Program-made: the position numbers and the translations under genes
Shown: one piece after another, positions 1 through 10,401 of the stretch
Numbering within the stretch: the stretch's first letter is position 1
Layout: each line of letters opens with the position of its first letter
The notes under the pieces: generated by a model
The model's input: only the letters and a program-made list of their open reading frames with translations
What the model was told of the DNA's origin: nothing
The model's database searches: none
Assembly: GCA_029448655.1 (NCBI GenBank)
Contig: JACCLO010000003.1
Location: 3,472,001-3,536,000, forward strand
Direction: 5' to 3'
DNA: 64,000 bases
Source: Wolfiporia cocos
Taxonomy: Eukaryota; Basidiomycota; Agaricomycetes; Polyporales; Phaeolaceae

Positions 1-206
1 TCCTGCTAGCTTGCGGTACGTTACAGTGGCTTCTAGTATACTACCGGGCACCTAGAAAAATAGCGAATTTTATGAAGAGTCCAACTTTAGTATCAGATCA
101 TATCAGGTAGCTACTGATAGGATCTGATATGAGGTACTTTCACTGGGCATCAGTTGCTGCACGCTGCATTGCCATCCTTGTCGTCGCCGCTGCCACGATG
201 TGCGTT

Positions 207-682
207 TGACCCAAAACTCTTGGGTCACCCCCCAACGCTAACTCCCTACTAACAAGACCGTCCCCTAGACATAGTCGATGGTGGTCGAGGCCAAAGATGA
301 TGTCGAGGTAGTACCAACAGTCAAGCGAGTAATCATGTTGAGGAGCGCAGCAGGAGGTAACGAGTTAAGTGCCCTAAGGCATGGTTGAGAATAAAAGGTC
401 TGAGGTAAGACGCCTCAGACCCTAAGGCTTATATACATCATCAAGCGCTGTAACCTAAGTAGATACCCTTGCCCTAAAGCAACGCGGCCTGTGCGCGCGT
501 GCCTACTAGTCAAGACCTAGAACGCTTATGTAACCAATGATGTAAGTAACCGTAGCCATGTGCCAGCCACTATGTAAGTCATGTGCACTAAAGAAGTAAG
601 TCACATGTTGATATACCCAGGAGTTGAGGGTTCGACTCCCGGTATTAGCGTAAAGAAAGTAATGTACAGAAATGTTGTGACA
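207..682 (+). mobile_element. Solo LTR, 476 bp, TSD GCGTT
   Basis: The sequence runs from TGACCCAAAACTC to TTGTGACA and is flanked on both sides by GCGTT, the 5-bp duplication expected of an LTR retrotransposon. It contains a TATATACAT promoter-like motif, the block CCCTAAAGCAACGCGGCCTG shared with other LTRs here, and near its 3' end GAGGGTTCGACTCCCG, which resembles a tRNA T-arm. No internal coding region or second LTR is attached, so it is a solo LTR left by recombination. It is related to the copies at 10850-11335 and 43938-44427. Confidence 0.85.
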
Positions 683-1284
683 GCGTTGGTTCCCTGCATG
701 CCCTCCGCTGCTGCCCGTGATGTCATGTGACGTCTCCGCCACATCCACTGATGTCACCTGTGGTGTGTTACATATGAATAGCCGCCCGCTCTCACCGTAT
801 GTGCCAGCAGTCGCTGCATGCTGCCGCCACTTTGTGTCTGCATGTCCCACCGCTGCTCTTGGATCAGTAAGTCCTGTGCAATCTTTTCCATTTAGGCAGC
901 AGTCTGATAACTCACAGATGCTGCCTTTGCTTTGGCTAACCAGCCACGGACTTCCCATTGCATCTTTGGTATATGCATCCAATCCTCGATCTTTTAATTA
1001 CTAACCCGCCTTGTGTAGGAACTGTGCATTGTGCTACATGTACCGGCCACTCCATACTGGCTCCCTAACATGTGCTGGCACCGCCCTGCTTCTATTCCCT
1101 GAATATCCAGCATTTTTGCTCTTTCTGTGCCATTCATAGTACTTATTATGTAATCACACGCAATAAATAAATTCTGACGTACCTCAAGTGCCCCGGATAT
1201 ATCATCAGTCTGGGCAATTTATCCCAATATAATGTCTGAGTGAACACTGTCTGCCCCATGTTAGATCAGCAGGCCTGGCAACTG

Positions 1285-1405
1285 GTGGCTCTTTCACCAG
1301 ATGCCTCTGCAACTGTGCAACAATTCACCAGATGCCTCTATGTGTTTTCAAGTATTCACCAGATGCCACCTGCGACTTTGCAACTATTTACCAGATGCCC
1401 CGATA
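1285..1405. repeat. CACCAGATGCC minisatellite
   Basis: Irregular repeats of a roughly 20-30 bp unit containing TTCACCAGATGCC alternate with TGCAACTNTGCAAC. The same array occurs at 7945-8025 and 58085-58235, always at the right end of the CATCAGCAAA-TIR elements. This suggests a subterminal repeat used as a binding array rather than a coding sequence; the short open frames across it are by-products of the repetition. Confidence 0.7.
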
Positions 1406-1659
1406 TTTTCCAAGGTGTCAAAATACAAAACATATTTTATCAGCCTGAACCAGTCTGACAATGTTTACCAGTCTGACGATGCTTATCTATGCTCATCTAC
1501 TATTTCACCTTTTGCTGATGTGATATCGTGGACATCCATGCATTGTCCAGCATTTTCACGACCACGTCCGCTAAATTCAAACGAGTTTAATTACCCACGG
1601 CTTTGCCACAGATGTCAATTGTCACTGAAGTATGATAATTAATAGAATAAGAACATATT

Positions 1660-2330
1660 GGATTGTGAGTCTGCCCAACCTGTCTCTGCCCGCTCAGCTA
1701 CTTCTGACACCTCACTGATGCTCGGTGTCATCGTCGCTGAGCTTGTAATCCTGTGTCCACAAATGTGGTCCCTCAAAACCTCCTGAATTTTCTGGCATGT
1801 ATCTACAGTACAGGCTATTTACATTACAAAAGCTACAAAATCCCATGGCACAGCGCAGGGAGGACGTGGTCAAAGAACGCGCGCGCCTTGCAGGCTCCGG
1901 GCATGGGAATCCACTGGCCAACTTCCTGGGTCAGTGGCGCGAGCCCTATGGGACGACAGATAGCACATGGCACACGTGGAAAAGCACATGGCAGTTCCCA
2001 TGCAATCCACAGCCCTTTAGTATTTAGACTAGGTTAATTACCTGTGGCTTCACCACAATCTTGTATTTAGGAGTTGTTGCTTATCTCTGCCCGCTCAGCC
2101 ACTCCTCCACCTCACTGACACTCGGCCTCGTTGTCACTTCGCTTGTAAAATCTTTGCAACCGGCACATGCGCCTTGCAGGTGCTGGGCATGGAAATCCAC
2201 CGGTGCCAGGCACCCTATCTAATGAGAGCAGGAAAAATGCCCATGGATGCCACGCAGTAAACGTGGCATCCATGCTAGCTGCACGCAAGCACCTCCAGTG
2301 TGAGCTCCCATTATATTATGGATATCAGCA
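1660..2330 (-). repeat. Tandem ~300 bp repeat with tRNA-like A box (unit U), two copies
   Basis: Two diverged copies of a unit that also occurs three times in each arm of the palindrome. Read on the minus strand it contains GTGGCTGAGCGGGCAGAGA, which fits the Pol III A-box consensus, followed by GTGGTGAAGCCACAGGTAATTAA. The plus strand carries GCCTTGCAGGC, CATGGGAATCCAC and the unit end GTGAGCTCCCATTATA. I see no matching B box, so it is either a SINE-like repeat with a lost B box or an unrelated satellite-like unit. Confidence 0.6.
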
Positions 2331-2950
2331 AATACTCCTTGCAAAATGAAGACACACTCTTGCAGCGAGCCATTCTCAAATTTTATTTAATAAGGCGATC
2401 GAATACAACCCATATCTACCTGATCAGTATACTTGAGACTGGACACACCGATTATGACTGCATCGTCGCACTTGTGCTTTATGAGACTCTGATGCAGCAG
2501 GAGTCACCTCAGTGCAGTTCTGGCCATTGTTGGGCTGTGTGCAACTGCGACCTCTTGGTTGGCGCTTATGGCTTTACGGCATGGATCCAGTAGCTATGGC
2601 ATCCATCAGCAAGACCTTCTTCAAAGGGTGTTCTTCAGTCAACCTGCCATCCACAGGTCATCTGTGGACAGCCCACTTTATTTGCTAAACCCATCAGGTG
2701 TAGCAGAGTACAAGTCACTGCCCCGGGTTCAAAGTAGGAGTCAGGCTCCACTTTATCGTTGTGAGAACTGCATTTCCTTAGATCATAGTGATAGCTCCTG
2801 GAGCTAATATGGAACAATAGACGTACGAGGCTGGAATGCATAGAAGCTGATGCCATATTTATAGAGCAAGGGACTATACGCAAGATGGATCAGTATGCGT
2901 GATGGGATCTGATAAGTGTATCCATATCCCTCAGGATCACCACGGCATCA
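2331..2950. other. No gene recognised
   Basis: The stretch between the tandem unit and the P450 relic has only short unconvincing open frames on both strands. CpG is scarce, as in neighbouring decayed repeats. I see no promoter, RNA gene or repeat end in it. Confidence 0.5.
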
Positions 2951-2954
2951 TGTT

Positions 2955-3390
2955 ATGGGAGATACTCAATCAAATAGTAGAGAGCAACCACTGAAACCAC
3001 GACTTTCAGGGTTTCATTGAGCTCTGCCTGAAGCTTTGCTTGCACTGGTTGATCGTGTGCAACGTGATATATGGTCGCACATGATGTGCCAAAGATACCA
3101 ATCAGTTTTGACGAATGCCTAAAGCAAAGTTTAATTATTACACCCACTCACTTAAAAATGATATTGGCTTTCTCTGCGATCAGTGTTGGCGCCTCTTTGC
3201 TCAGTTCTTCGGTCCTCCATTATCATGGGCATCCAGCAGCTGGTTTAACATGTCCTTGCGAGCAGCGAGATTACTGACCCGCTTGGCGGCAGCAGCGACC
3301 GTTAGTCCAGCCAGCTTGGGGTCATCAGTGTTGCCAGGCTTTCCCGGAGCTGCAACATGATGTAGGGCTTGAGATTGTGGCATCAGCAAT
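2955..3390 (-). pseudogene. Cytochrome P450 relic (fragment before and after the I-helix)
   Basis: On the minus strand, 3365-3205 encodes a segment matching the intact P450 at 34172-36202 just before its I-helix (KLAGLTVAAAAKR, then ARKDMLNQLLDA against [12 protein letters not shown]). Then 3090-2962 encodes the segment just after it ([21 protein letters not shown] against [21 protein letters not shown]). Between them the AGADTT motif itself is lost, but an intron-like remnant is retained, so the fragment came from genomic DNA and not from a processed transcript. No N-terminal half and no heme-binding C-terminus lies nearby. It is a dead paralogous fragment, clear in identity but non-functional. 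Confidence 0.8.
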
Positions 3391-3458
3391 AAAGATGAAA
3401 ACTCTTAGCTGCAGACCATAGCAGTATGCACTTGGATATGATGCCGGGTGCTGTAATT

Positions 3459-5190
3459 TAGTGTTGCCGAAGTTCAGTTCAGAACCAAGGTTCAGAACCT
3501 GAACCGCCGGAACCGAACCTAGGTTCAGGTTCAGTCCAGGTCCGGTTCAGGGTAGGATGTCAAGGTTCGGTTCTTGGTTCAGGGGGGCCATGGGTACCCT
3601 TGAACCAGGTTCGAACCGGACTGAACCTTGAACCACTTAGCATTAACATATTCCTGGTAACTGTTGGTGGATAAGTATAAACTACAATCATATTCTTGTC
3701 ATCTTTGTTATAGTATTGTTGCAGTAAGCTATGGATCACTGGCTTCACAATGGCAAGCATCAGCACTGATATACTCCAGTCTCCCAATATGGTGAGAGCT
3801 CAGCCCCATGTTGGAAGTACTGTGCTTTCTTTGGCACTGGGCTACATTCACTGCTGTCAGATGAAGTAAAACATGTAGTTCACAATGTTTCACTTCAGAT
3901 CCATGAACCTAGGTTATATACAGAGCTGTCTAATAAGGTTTGTTATTAGCTTTGCCTCAGGCTGATTCACACTCATTCTGCTCATGGATTCTGATTACTG
4001 AACTGCTCAAATCTGCTGCCTTGAGTGACTATTGTGCATCATAAGTTATGTTTTACCACTGTAAAGAAGACTCAGAGCCAATTTGGAATGTAGCAGCCCA
4101 ATAGACACCAAACAGAGGCACTGCAGAACTTGAAGTTTGGTGTTGTCAGAAAAATATTTCCCTCGGGTTTCCTGGGCAGGTCAGGATGCGCCATGATAGG
4201 TGAGGTGTTTAAGGGGTCGATGGCGAGCAATGTACCTAGGAGACACGCAGCTTGTAGCGATTCAAACGGCGGCGGCACGTTAAATGGACCAGGAATAATA
4301 GAAATCAAATCAAAACATTGGTAACTGATTCCCTAAGTCCTGAGCGAACGCCTCGAGCACAGCTCTTCGTCTAGCTTCGTCTTGGCAGTAATCAATGTAT
4401 TTTCTTGTATCTGCACATCGCCTAAATACATAGAGAGCTATAAGGTTTTCTACAACATTTTGAGTGCCCTAAAATTTGAGTATGCACCCTACAAGCTAGA
4501 CAAGTCGGAGACGAACCCTGAAACAGTGAGGATTGTCCTGGAATACTAGAAAATTATTTTACGAGACCGATAGACCGTAGATCTAAGGTGGTGCACAGAG
4601 GTTAGAGAGACAAGACATGGAAAAAGCTATAGGAAAGCAGTCGAGGTTGGGACAGACCTGTCTATGCTAGAGAGCCTAGAGAAATGTCGGATAGTACCTG
4701 TCTTTGACTAGATGAGCAGCCAGAGAGTGTCCGCAGGGCTTTTGCGACGTTTCAGATTGTGCGCAAACCAGCGAAGGTTCAACGTTCACTGTGCGAGCAC
4801 GATCGAGGTTGATCACGATCGGTCGAGCTGTAGCTAAACCACCTCGGATGGGCATTCTGCCTACCAGCTGGCTTTCCGTGGTGCATTCTGCGTCATTTTG
4901 ATGTGTGTTTGGTCACGTCTCGGTGTTCTTACATGGTTCTAATGTCTATGGCACATTTATTTTGCAGCATATTGGTTACTCCAGTGGACTCAACATTATT
5001 TTTACATTTTAGAAAAGCAAGTCATTTAGTGGTTCGAACCTAGTTCGAACCATGAACCGAACCTGCTGAACCAGTTCAGCAGGTTCAGTCCAGGTTCAGG
5101 TTCAGGTTCAGGCTCCCTGCAGTCGGTTCAGTTCTAGGTTCAGCCCCAGACCCCCCTGAACCTGAACTGAACCGAACTTCGGCAACACTA
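3459..5190. mobile_element. hAT-like non-autonomous element with GGTTC subterminal arrays, TSD CTGTAATT
   Basis: Terminal inverted repeats begin TAGTGTTGCCGAAGTTCAG and end with the complement, and the element is flanked by a perfect 8-bp duplication CTGTAATT, the length expected for the hAT superfamily. Both subterminal regions are dense in GGTTC/GAACC repeats. The 1732 bp interior has no transposase-like frame. A shorter relative, in the opposite orientation and sharing part of the interior, is at 37337-38297. Confidence 0.85.
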
Positions 5191-5630
5191 CTGTAATTGA
5201 GCCGCTAATGCACAAAAAGAAGCTGAAAGAAAGAAGCGCAAAAATCACAACACCCAGGATTCCCACATGGTCCCCCACCGTGGTACTAACTAGGCGGCAG
5301 TCTGCTTAACTGTGCAGATCGGACAGGATGCGGTGCTTTCAGAGTCCTATGGCCGTGAATACTAGTCATCAGCAAAACATGAGATGGCTTATCAGTGCTG
5401 GAGGCACTTGCCAATCGAGGAGGAATCTTATCTCTGTAGATAAGCACTGATAAGATCGACAGCAGAGTGGCATTCAATTGCCACTCTGAAGGCATTTTAT
5501 AAGTGAGGGACTTCAGTCAATTATCTTAATCTGCCAACTGCCCTTCGCTTAAGAAATCGCAGTTGCGAGCTAGGTTTGCACGCAGATTAATCTGCTAACT
5601 GCGGCAGATTAATCTACTGTGACAATAAAA

Positions 5631-5719
5631 TGGCACATCCCGGATTCGAACCAAGGACCTTAGTGCAGATGAGAATAACAGCATCACAGCATAATTAGCC
5701 AACTGAGCTACAGTGCGAC
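5631..5719 (-). ncRNA. tRNA-like module (left head of the 5505-6220 element)
   Basis: Read on the minus strand it has TAGCTCAGTTGG (A box) and GGTTCGAATCCGGG (B box) about 45 nt apart, an AAGGTC variable-loop-like segment and a 3' end GGGATGTGCCA. The T stem pairs well, but the acceptor stem pairs poorly, so this looks like a Pol III promoter module of tRNA descent and not a working tRNA gene. I do not assign an amino acid. Confidence 0.6.
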
Positions 5720-6006
5720 TAGTGTCTGCCCCATTTTAAGCAATATTTCGAGTATTTTGTAAACTTCATTTTTGCAGTTTAACATCTTTCATAACACAAA
5801 TACAAATGAATCTGCCTCTAAAGACCTGTGATTCCAGTGTATTCAGCTTTCCCATGGTGAGTTGCTCCAGGTCAAGCATGGTAAATCAAGCTACCACTAT
5901 CATTGATTTCTGTATGCTTGTTGGAGCAGTTAGTTGCCTTGATGATTTGCGAAAATTGTGTGTAAAATTTGCGTTATATATATTTTAATTGGTCAATGGT
6001 ACCTGT

Positions 6007-6094
6007 TGCCGCAATGGCTCAGTCGGCTAATTACGCTGCGATGCTGTTATTCTCATCTGTGCTAAGGTCCTTGGTTCGAATCCGGGATGTGCCA
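6007..6094 (+). ncRNA. tRNA-like module (right head of the 5505-6220 element)
   Basis: It contains A box TGGCTCAGTCGG and B box GGTTCGAATCC at tRNA spacing, and ends GGGATGTGCCA followed by TTTTATTG. It is the inverted partner of 5631-5719. The T stem (CTTGG/CCGGG, with GU pairs) is intact, while the acceptor stem has two mismatches. Transcription from it would run through the tail to the element end. Confidence 0.6.
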
Positions 6095-7007
6095 TTTTAT
6101 TGTCACAGTAGATTAATCTGCCGCAGTTAGCAGATTAATCTGCGTGCAAACCTAGCTCGCAACTGCGATTTCTTAAGCGAAGGGCAGTTGGCAGATTAAG
6201 ATAATTGACTGAAACTCTACTATAAGTGTCAGTCAAACTCAACGCATGACTGGGAAACTAACTACCAGACTGGGAAACTAGTTGTCAGACTGGTATAGAA
6301 TTGTCATTTAGTAGTCAGGGTGGCATAAGAATTGCAAGAGTGGCTGCACATGACTTATGGGTAGCACCATGCACATGCACTCGAAGTGCTTGTTCCATGC
6401 AATGACATCACTGGGATGCAGCTTCACTATATTGAGTAGTCCATCTGCTATACTAGGTGTTCTATGTTTGACAGCATTATTGTGTGGTATATAAGTCACT
6501 CGTCTAGGTGAATCTTCTCTGTCGCTCTCTTCCCTTCACCACAATGGTCCTTCACCCTCTGCTTCACCCAACACCCATGCACTCCGCCTCCGAGCTATGG
6601 GCACTGTATTCTGTATTGCACTATGGCTGAGTCTGCCCTCACTTCTGCATCCAATCTTCGACTTTCCACCAACTGTTCCTGCACAATAGAGATGACCCAC
6701 TGGCAACGATTTCCTTTATGCGCATTCACTACCATGGGCCAGATATATCCTGTATTCGACATTTTATTAATCGGCCATGCACAGCATAAACGGTGCGTCA
6801 TACCACTTCCAGAACCACTCCTTATATGCGCATTCATTGCCCTGGTCCATGCCGGTATGTGCATTCAATTTTCAATTTTTTTGCTAACAAGCCATGCACA
6901 GTATAAATGAAGCACTATAATACCTATGCCCTACTGTACCGACTCTCTGTATGCATATTCACTGTCCGGTACCATGCTGGTATGTACATTCATCTTTTTT
7001 CGACTTC

Positions 7008-7268
7008 TTACTGACTGCCACCAACATTGTTGAGCACACTTCCACCTGCATGTAAGGTGCCCTCCATCCTACCCAACATATGCTCAAGCCCACTCATAAC
7101 AATGTGCAGTGCCTCAAGCTCCTCAATGCCAGTGCTTGTGGTGGGCACACTCATGAACAGGCTCGAGGGGGTGCAGATCTGTGCCGCCTCACTTCTCCCT
7201 GACACCCCCTCATGCCTGCACAGGTGACGCTCCTCCACATGCTCGAGCTCCTCCCACCACCATGGCAC
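7008..7268 (-). CDS. Unrecognised 86-codon open frame inside a TIR element
   Basis: An open frame with ATG at 7268, charged near its start (EELEHVEERH) and with a more hydrophobic C-terminal half (ALHIVMSGLEHMLGRMEGTL). It lies in the interior of the 5367-8141 element. I recognise no family, no catalytic motif and no second copy in this window. It could be a chance frame or a surviving exon of a captured gene. Confidence 0.2.
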   Translation of the reverse strand: MPWWWEELEHVEERHLCRHEGVSGRSEAAQICTPSSLFMSVPTTSTGIEELEALHIVMSGLEHMLGRMEGTLHAGGSVLNNVGGSQ

Positions 7269-8150
7269 AACTGGCTCTACCCCACCTCAGGCACCTATGC
7301 CCTACTGCCCGGCATTCCCCCAGTTTGAGTGTAATGTGATCTCATTGAACGCATAAGGTATGTACATTTCTGTTCCTTGACTATAGACCCTGTGTGCCCC
7401 TTTTCCATAACCAGGTGTGTATTGCACCACCTCCCGGTTTGGGCTCACTCCGCCAACTTCCCTTTTTAGGTTGTTCCCCACTGTAGTGATGAGATCACGC
7501 CCAATGTGTGTGCACTTTCAACAAGGACCATGTGCAGTGCTGGCTCCCCATGGGCAGTGGTGGTGGCAGTGGCAGAGACAGCTACAATGAGTGGGTGGCC
7601 TGGGGGGAGTGGGCCACAAGGACTGGGGTGTCATGCTTGCAGGGATGGGCACGGTGTGCTTCAAGGTGACCGCAATGGTGAGGCTCAGGAATGAGGTTGG
7701 CAGTGTGAGCGGTATTGGCTCCCTGACATGTGCTGGTGCTGCCCTGCTTCCATTCCTCGAGTTTTCACTCTTTCTGTGCCATTTGTAGTACTCATTATGT
7801 AAGCACACGCAATAAATAAATTCTGACATACCTCGAGTGCCCCGGATATATCATCAGTCTGGGCAATTTATCCCAATATATAATGTCTGAGTGAATACTG
7901 TCTGCCCCATGGTAGATCAGCAGGCCTGGCAACTGGTGGCTCTTTCACCAGATGCCTTTGTGAGTTTCCCAGTATTCACCAGATGCCACCCACAACTTTG
8001 CAACAGTTTACCAGATGCCTCAGTATTTTCCCAGATGTCAAAATACAAAACATATTTTATCGGCCTAAACTGGTCTGACAATGTATACCAGTCTGACGTC
8101 ACTTTATCTATGCTTATCTACTATCTCGCCTTTTGCTGATGATGTGGGAC

Positions 8151-8588
8151 TTACCCTTGGTCGACAACAATGGTAGGGGGGGCTGTGGATTTCGTGAATG
8201 CCGTAGTAGCTTTGAGGAACAGCATGATGGCGTTGAGGCCCTTCAGTGTGGACGGAAGGACGTGGATGTTCAACAATTGGGAGGTGGTGCACAGGTGGTG
8301 GCATGCATCAGCATGCTGGGGGCAGTTGAGGAGGATATGTTCTTGCATCTGCAGGGTTGCTTTATCACACTGATAGTGAGTGGGCTCAGAAGGGACAAAG
8401 CAGAGGTAGTAGTCCCCAAAGTGGCCGTGGCCAAGGCTGAGCTGGACAATGCGGGTGTGCACATGGCAGGGCCCTGTGTTGGCCCAGTGGAAGTGGGAGA
8501 GGCAGAGTGATGGGGGGTCAGTCAGGGTGACACCCACTGCATTTGTATGTGGGCAGTCAGCCCAGTCTGTTTTCCAGCACCGTAGCAC
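8151..8588 (-). pseudogene. LINE ORF2 C-terminal Cys/His segment
   Basis: The frame ends the LINE ORF2. It carries CDKATLQMQEHILLNCP, the usual CxxC-like..H..C motif found after RNase H in fungal Tad-like elements, and finishes TKSTAPPTIVVDQG before a stop at 8151. The first Cys pair is degraded. It is in a different frame from the RNase H block above, so ORF2 is broken here too. Confidence 0.7.
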
Positions 8589-8639
8589 TTTTGCTCAGCT
8601 GTGTTCTCAGAGCCAGGATAGGGAAGGTGGGATAATTGA

Positions 8640-9233
8640 GCGGTGTGTCACCACTTGCTTTGCCAGGGTGTCTGCATGCTCATTCCCCTGGATGCCACAG
8701 TGGCTTGGGCACCACTGTAGGTGGACAGAGAGTCCTGTGTGCGATCAGAGGGTGTTGTTGAGGTGCTTCCTGAAGAGGATGGACAGGGCCTGTCCTTGGT
8801 GGTCTGTGGTGTCTGGTGCTGCCCAAAGGGCAGCTTGGTTATTCGCAAGGAAGTAGATGCTGTGCACTGCAGGATGGTGGGCAAGGAGGGTGGGTAGGGC
8901 AAATGCTGCGGCTGCAAGGGAAAGGAGTTTGGCATTGTAGATGCCTGCCTTGTGCCTGAGGCCCAGTTGGCTGGTGTGAACTTCCATGCCCTCAACATGC
9001 ATGACATACCCCGCTCCCATCCAGCAGTGTGGCTGCTCACCATGATGTCGGGAGCTGTCTGTGAAGAAGAAGAGGGTGGAGGGTGTTGACGGGCAAGCAC
9101 TGCCACCGCCTGCCAATAGCCTCGTGCTATTGGAGTCGAGGCACTGATGTGCCTGCATGCCATCTTTGGCATGCGGAGTTTCACCCTGTTGTTTGTACTT
9201 AATTGGGATATCACCGTCCACAAAACTCTGCAC
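8640..9233 (-). pseudogene. LINE ORF2, RNase H domain with lost catalytic residues
   Basis: RNase H removes the RNA strand of the hybrid in Tad-type LINEs. The frame 9233-8745 shows LFFFTDSS (first catalytic Asp), GAGYVMH, then GIYNAKLLSLAAAAFAL, where this family has Glu instead of Lys, and FLANNQAALWAA, where Asp is usual for the first Asn. A frameshift near 8745 moves the reading to the WCPSHCGIQGNEHADTLAK block, which retains the last conserved His/Asp. Glu to Lys and Asp to Asn are both G-to-A changes and would abolish activity. Confidence 0.8.
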
Positions 9234-9659
9234 TTTGTGCCGGTCTCAGTTGCTCGTTATCATACCTGCAACTGAGACCGGTAAGTTCATAGATCATTTG
9301 CTATGCATATGTACATGCTAATGACAGTACCATAGTTGAACCTGCTATAGGTACATAATATACTAGGCTTGTTATCATACCTGCAACTGAGACCATTGAA
9401 CCTGCTATAGCTCCCCAGTTCTACTGTTAATAGAGGGGTCCATCCAGTGCCGGGCATAAGTAGCCTGTAGTTCATCGACATAAGCCTTGCACTGTTCCTT
9501 GATTAAGCAGCTGTCTGGAATGTTCATTTGCAACTGTTCTCCCTAGCTGTGTTGTCTTTCCCAGGGCACTGTATGGTAGGGATCAGTAGTCTTGACATCT
9601 ACTGGAACAAGAGATGTTAGGTGGTGTACTATCGTAAGGGGGTGTTTACTATGTGCAAT
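9234..9659. repeat. Non-LINE segment with hairpin and direct repeats between RT and RNase H
   Basis: This ~400 bp has no LINE-like reading. It starts with a hairpin whose arms CCGGTCTCAGTTGC (9240-9253) and GCAACTGAGACCGG (9268-9281) are perfect complements. GTTATCATACCTGCAACTGA recurs about 114 bp later, as does TTGAACCTGCTATAG. It is probably another small insertion in the LINE, but I could not define its far end. Confidence 0.5.
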
Positions 9660-10401
9660 CATGGTATCTGCTAACAGATAGGGGGCCCTCTGGTGTTGTG
9701 GAAGGGGCAAAGGGGGTGGTAGGCATGATTTGATCTGAGCCTCCCAGGGGAGTGTGTGGATGCAGATGACAGCATTTGTGGAGAGATGTTGAAGGAGGAG
9801 AGGAATGGGAAGGATGGCAGTGATGTGATGGAGTTCAGGGATGGGTGAGGTTCGGAATGCTCCCAGGAGCCACCAGAGACCAGTAGCCTGGGCACATTTG
9901 AGTGGGCAGATGAATGACTTTTGGTGGCACCTGGTGTAGTAGAGTGGAGCACCAAAGGTGAGTATTGGCAGGACTGTAGAGGTGTAGAGGAGGCATGCAG
10001 AGACAAATGAGAGGCCTCAGACAGTGTTGGCCAATATGTGCAGGGCTGAGACCATGGAGAGGGTGTCACGGTACCACTGGCAGTCCCAGACCGGCAGCTC
10101 CATGGGGACAGGCGTCCAACACCACTTAGCCTAAAGGGCCACTATAACAGCTCAGCTGTTATAGGTGGGACACACTATATGTGTAGTTCATATTCCCATG
10201 CTAGGCGCTTGCTATAGCGCCTAAGGGTATTTGGCTTTATACCCTTTGCATGGTTATGCCTTTATGGTATTATATGCCACACGGGTTCCTGAGCCCGTTA
10301 TAATCTGTGACAGAGGGCCCTGCTCACCATGACTGAGACATGGTGGCAGAAAGTGAGGTGGGAGTACAACCAGAAGCCCAGCCACTGTATTATGGGGGAT
10401 G
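9660..10401 (-). pseudogene. LINE ORF2, RT thumb/connection region, split by a solo LTR
   Basis: After removal of the 10402-11477 insertion, the RT reading resumes at 10401 as PIIQWLGFWLYSHLTFCHHVSVMVSRAL, a conserved LINE block following motif C (about IRWLG..D.KLTF..HV). The 10064-10312 LTR then interrupts it, and reading resumes at 10063 as SMVSALHILANTV, a TGA at 10017-10019 (Arg expected), GLSF, and a conserved PILTFGAPLYYT-type segment. Continuity across both insertions confirms the insertion boundaries. Confidence 0.8.
10064..10312 (+). mobile_element. Short solo LTR, 249 bp, in LINE ORF2, TSD GAGGG
   Basis: It begins TGTCACGG, ends ATCTGTGACA and has perfect GAGGG duplications on both sides. 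Excising it joins the LINE reading frame exactly. It contains the near-palindrome CTATAACAGCTCAGCTGTTA and a T-arm-like hairpin ACGGGTTCCTGAGCCCGT shortly before the end, as in the other LTRs. Confidence 0.85.

Larger units (their letters stand above)
1..1520. mobile_element. Right part of a CATCAGCAAA-TIR element, left end outside the window or lost
   Basis: The segment from about 1030 to 1520 is clearly homologous to 7715-8141 and partly to 57935-58356, and all three end at TTTTGCTGATG. It includes the subterminal CACCAGATGCC minisatellite (about 1285-1400). By comparison with the 2.75 kb relatives, the left end should lie upstream of base 1; the solo LTR at 207-682 would then be an insertion in it. 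Everything left of 1030 is assigned by inference only. Confidence 0.5.
5505..6220. mobile_element. Inverted tRNA-like element, family 1, TSD TATAAGT
   Basis: The 716 bp element starts GAGGGACTTCAGT, ends ACTGAAACTCTAC and is flanked by perfect TATAAGT duplications. The two outer ~215 bp are inverted repeats. Each contains a hairpin-rich tail (AGATTAATCTGC motifs) and an inward-lying tRNA-like module with A box and B box, read toward the element end. A ~285 bp unique centre separates them. The interruption of the host repeat (GGCATTTTATAAGT|...|TATAAGTGTCAGTC) can be confirmed against the uninterrupted relative near 55770. No protein of its own is evident. Confidence 0.85.
5367..8141. mobile_element. 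CATCAGCAAA-TIR element, 2.77 kb, carrying a nested insertion
   Basis: The left end reads CATCAGCAAAACATGAGAT and the right end is the inverse (ATCTCGCCTTTTGCTGATG). Its relatives are 55605-58356, 43125-45592, 53898-55602 and the right end at 1520. A tRNA-like inverted element sits inside at 5505-6220 with duplication TATAAGT. After the insertion the left subterminal region has CAGACTGG repeats, and the right one has the CACCAGATGCC array. The interior holds one 86-codon minus-strand frame (7008-7268) that I do not recognise. I could not find a convincing target duplication. Confidence 0.6.

Noticed and set aside
1500..1531. Helitron 5' end (TCAGCAAAAC...) for the CATCAGCAAA family
   Set aside because: The same sequence occurs at both ends in inverted orientation, which fits TIR elements and not Helitrons; no CTRR end with hairpin was seen.
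1285..1642. Cys/Gln-rich frames over the CACCAGATGCC array
   Set aside because: They arise from the minisatellite, are not conserved as frames in the other copies, and lie in the end of a TIR element.
5806..5988. A 60-residue open frame conserved in the centre of the family 1 tRNA-like elements (also at 23172, 27003 mirror and 40878)
   Set aside because: Nearly all differences between copies change the amino acid and few are silent, so it is conserved as DNA of a young repeat and not as a protein.
6007..6094. A genuine tRNA gene
   Set aside because: A and B boxes are good, but the acceptor stem pairs poorly, it lies within an inverted repeat element, and the mirrored copy at 5631-5719 shows the same flaws.
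9671..10069. A 132-residue minus-strand frame starting MTPSPWSQP
   Set aside because: It is an out-of-frame shadow of the LINE RT thumb region, which reads correctly in a neighbouring frame.
10349..10366. TGGTGGCAGAAAGTGAG looked like a retrotransposon primer-binding site
   Set aside because: On the minus strand it reads as LINE RT sequence (LTFCHHVSVMV) between two inserted LTRs, each with its own target duplications.
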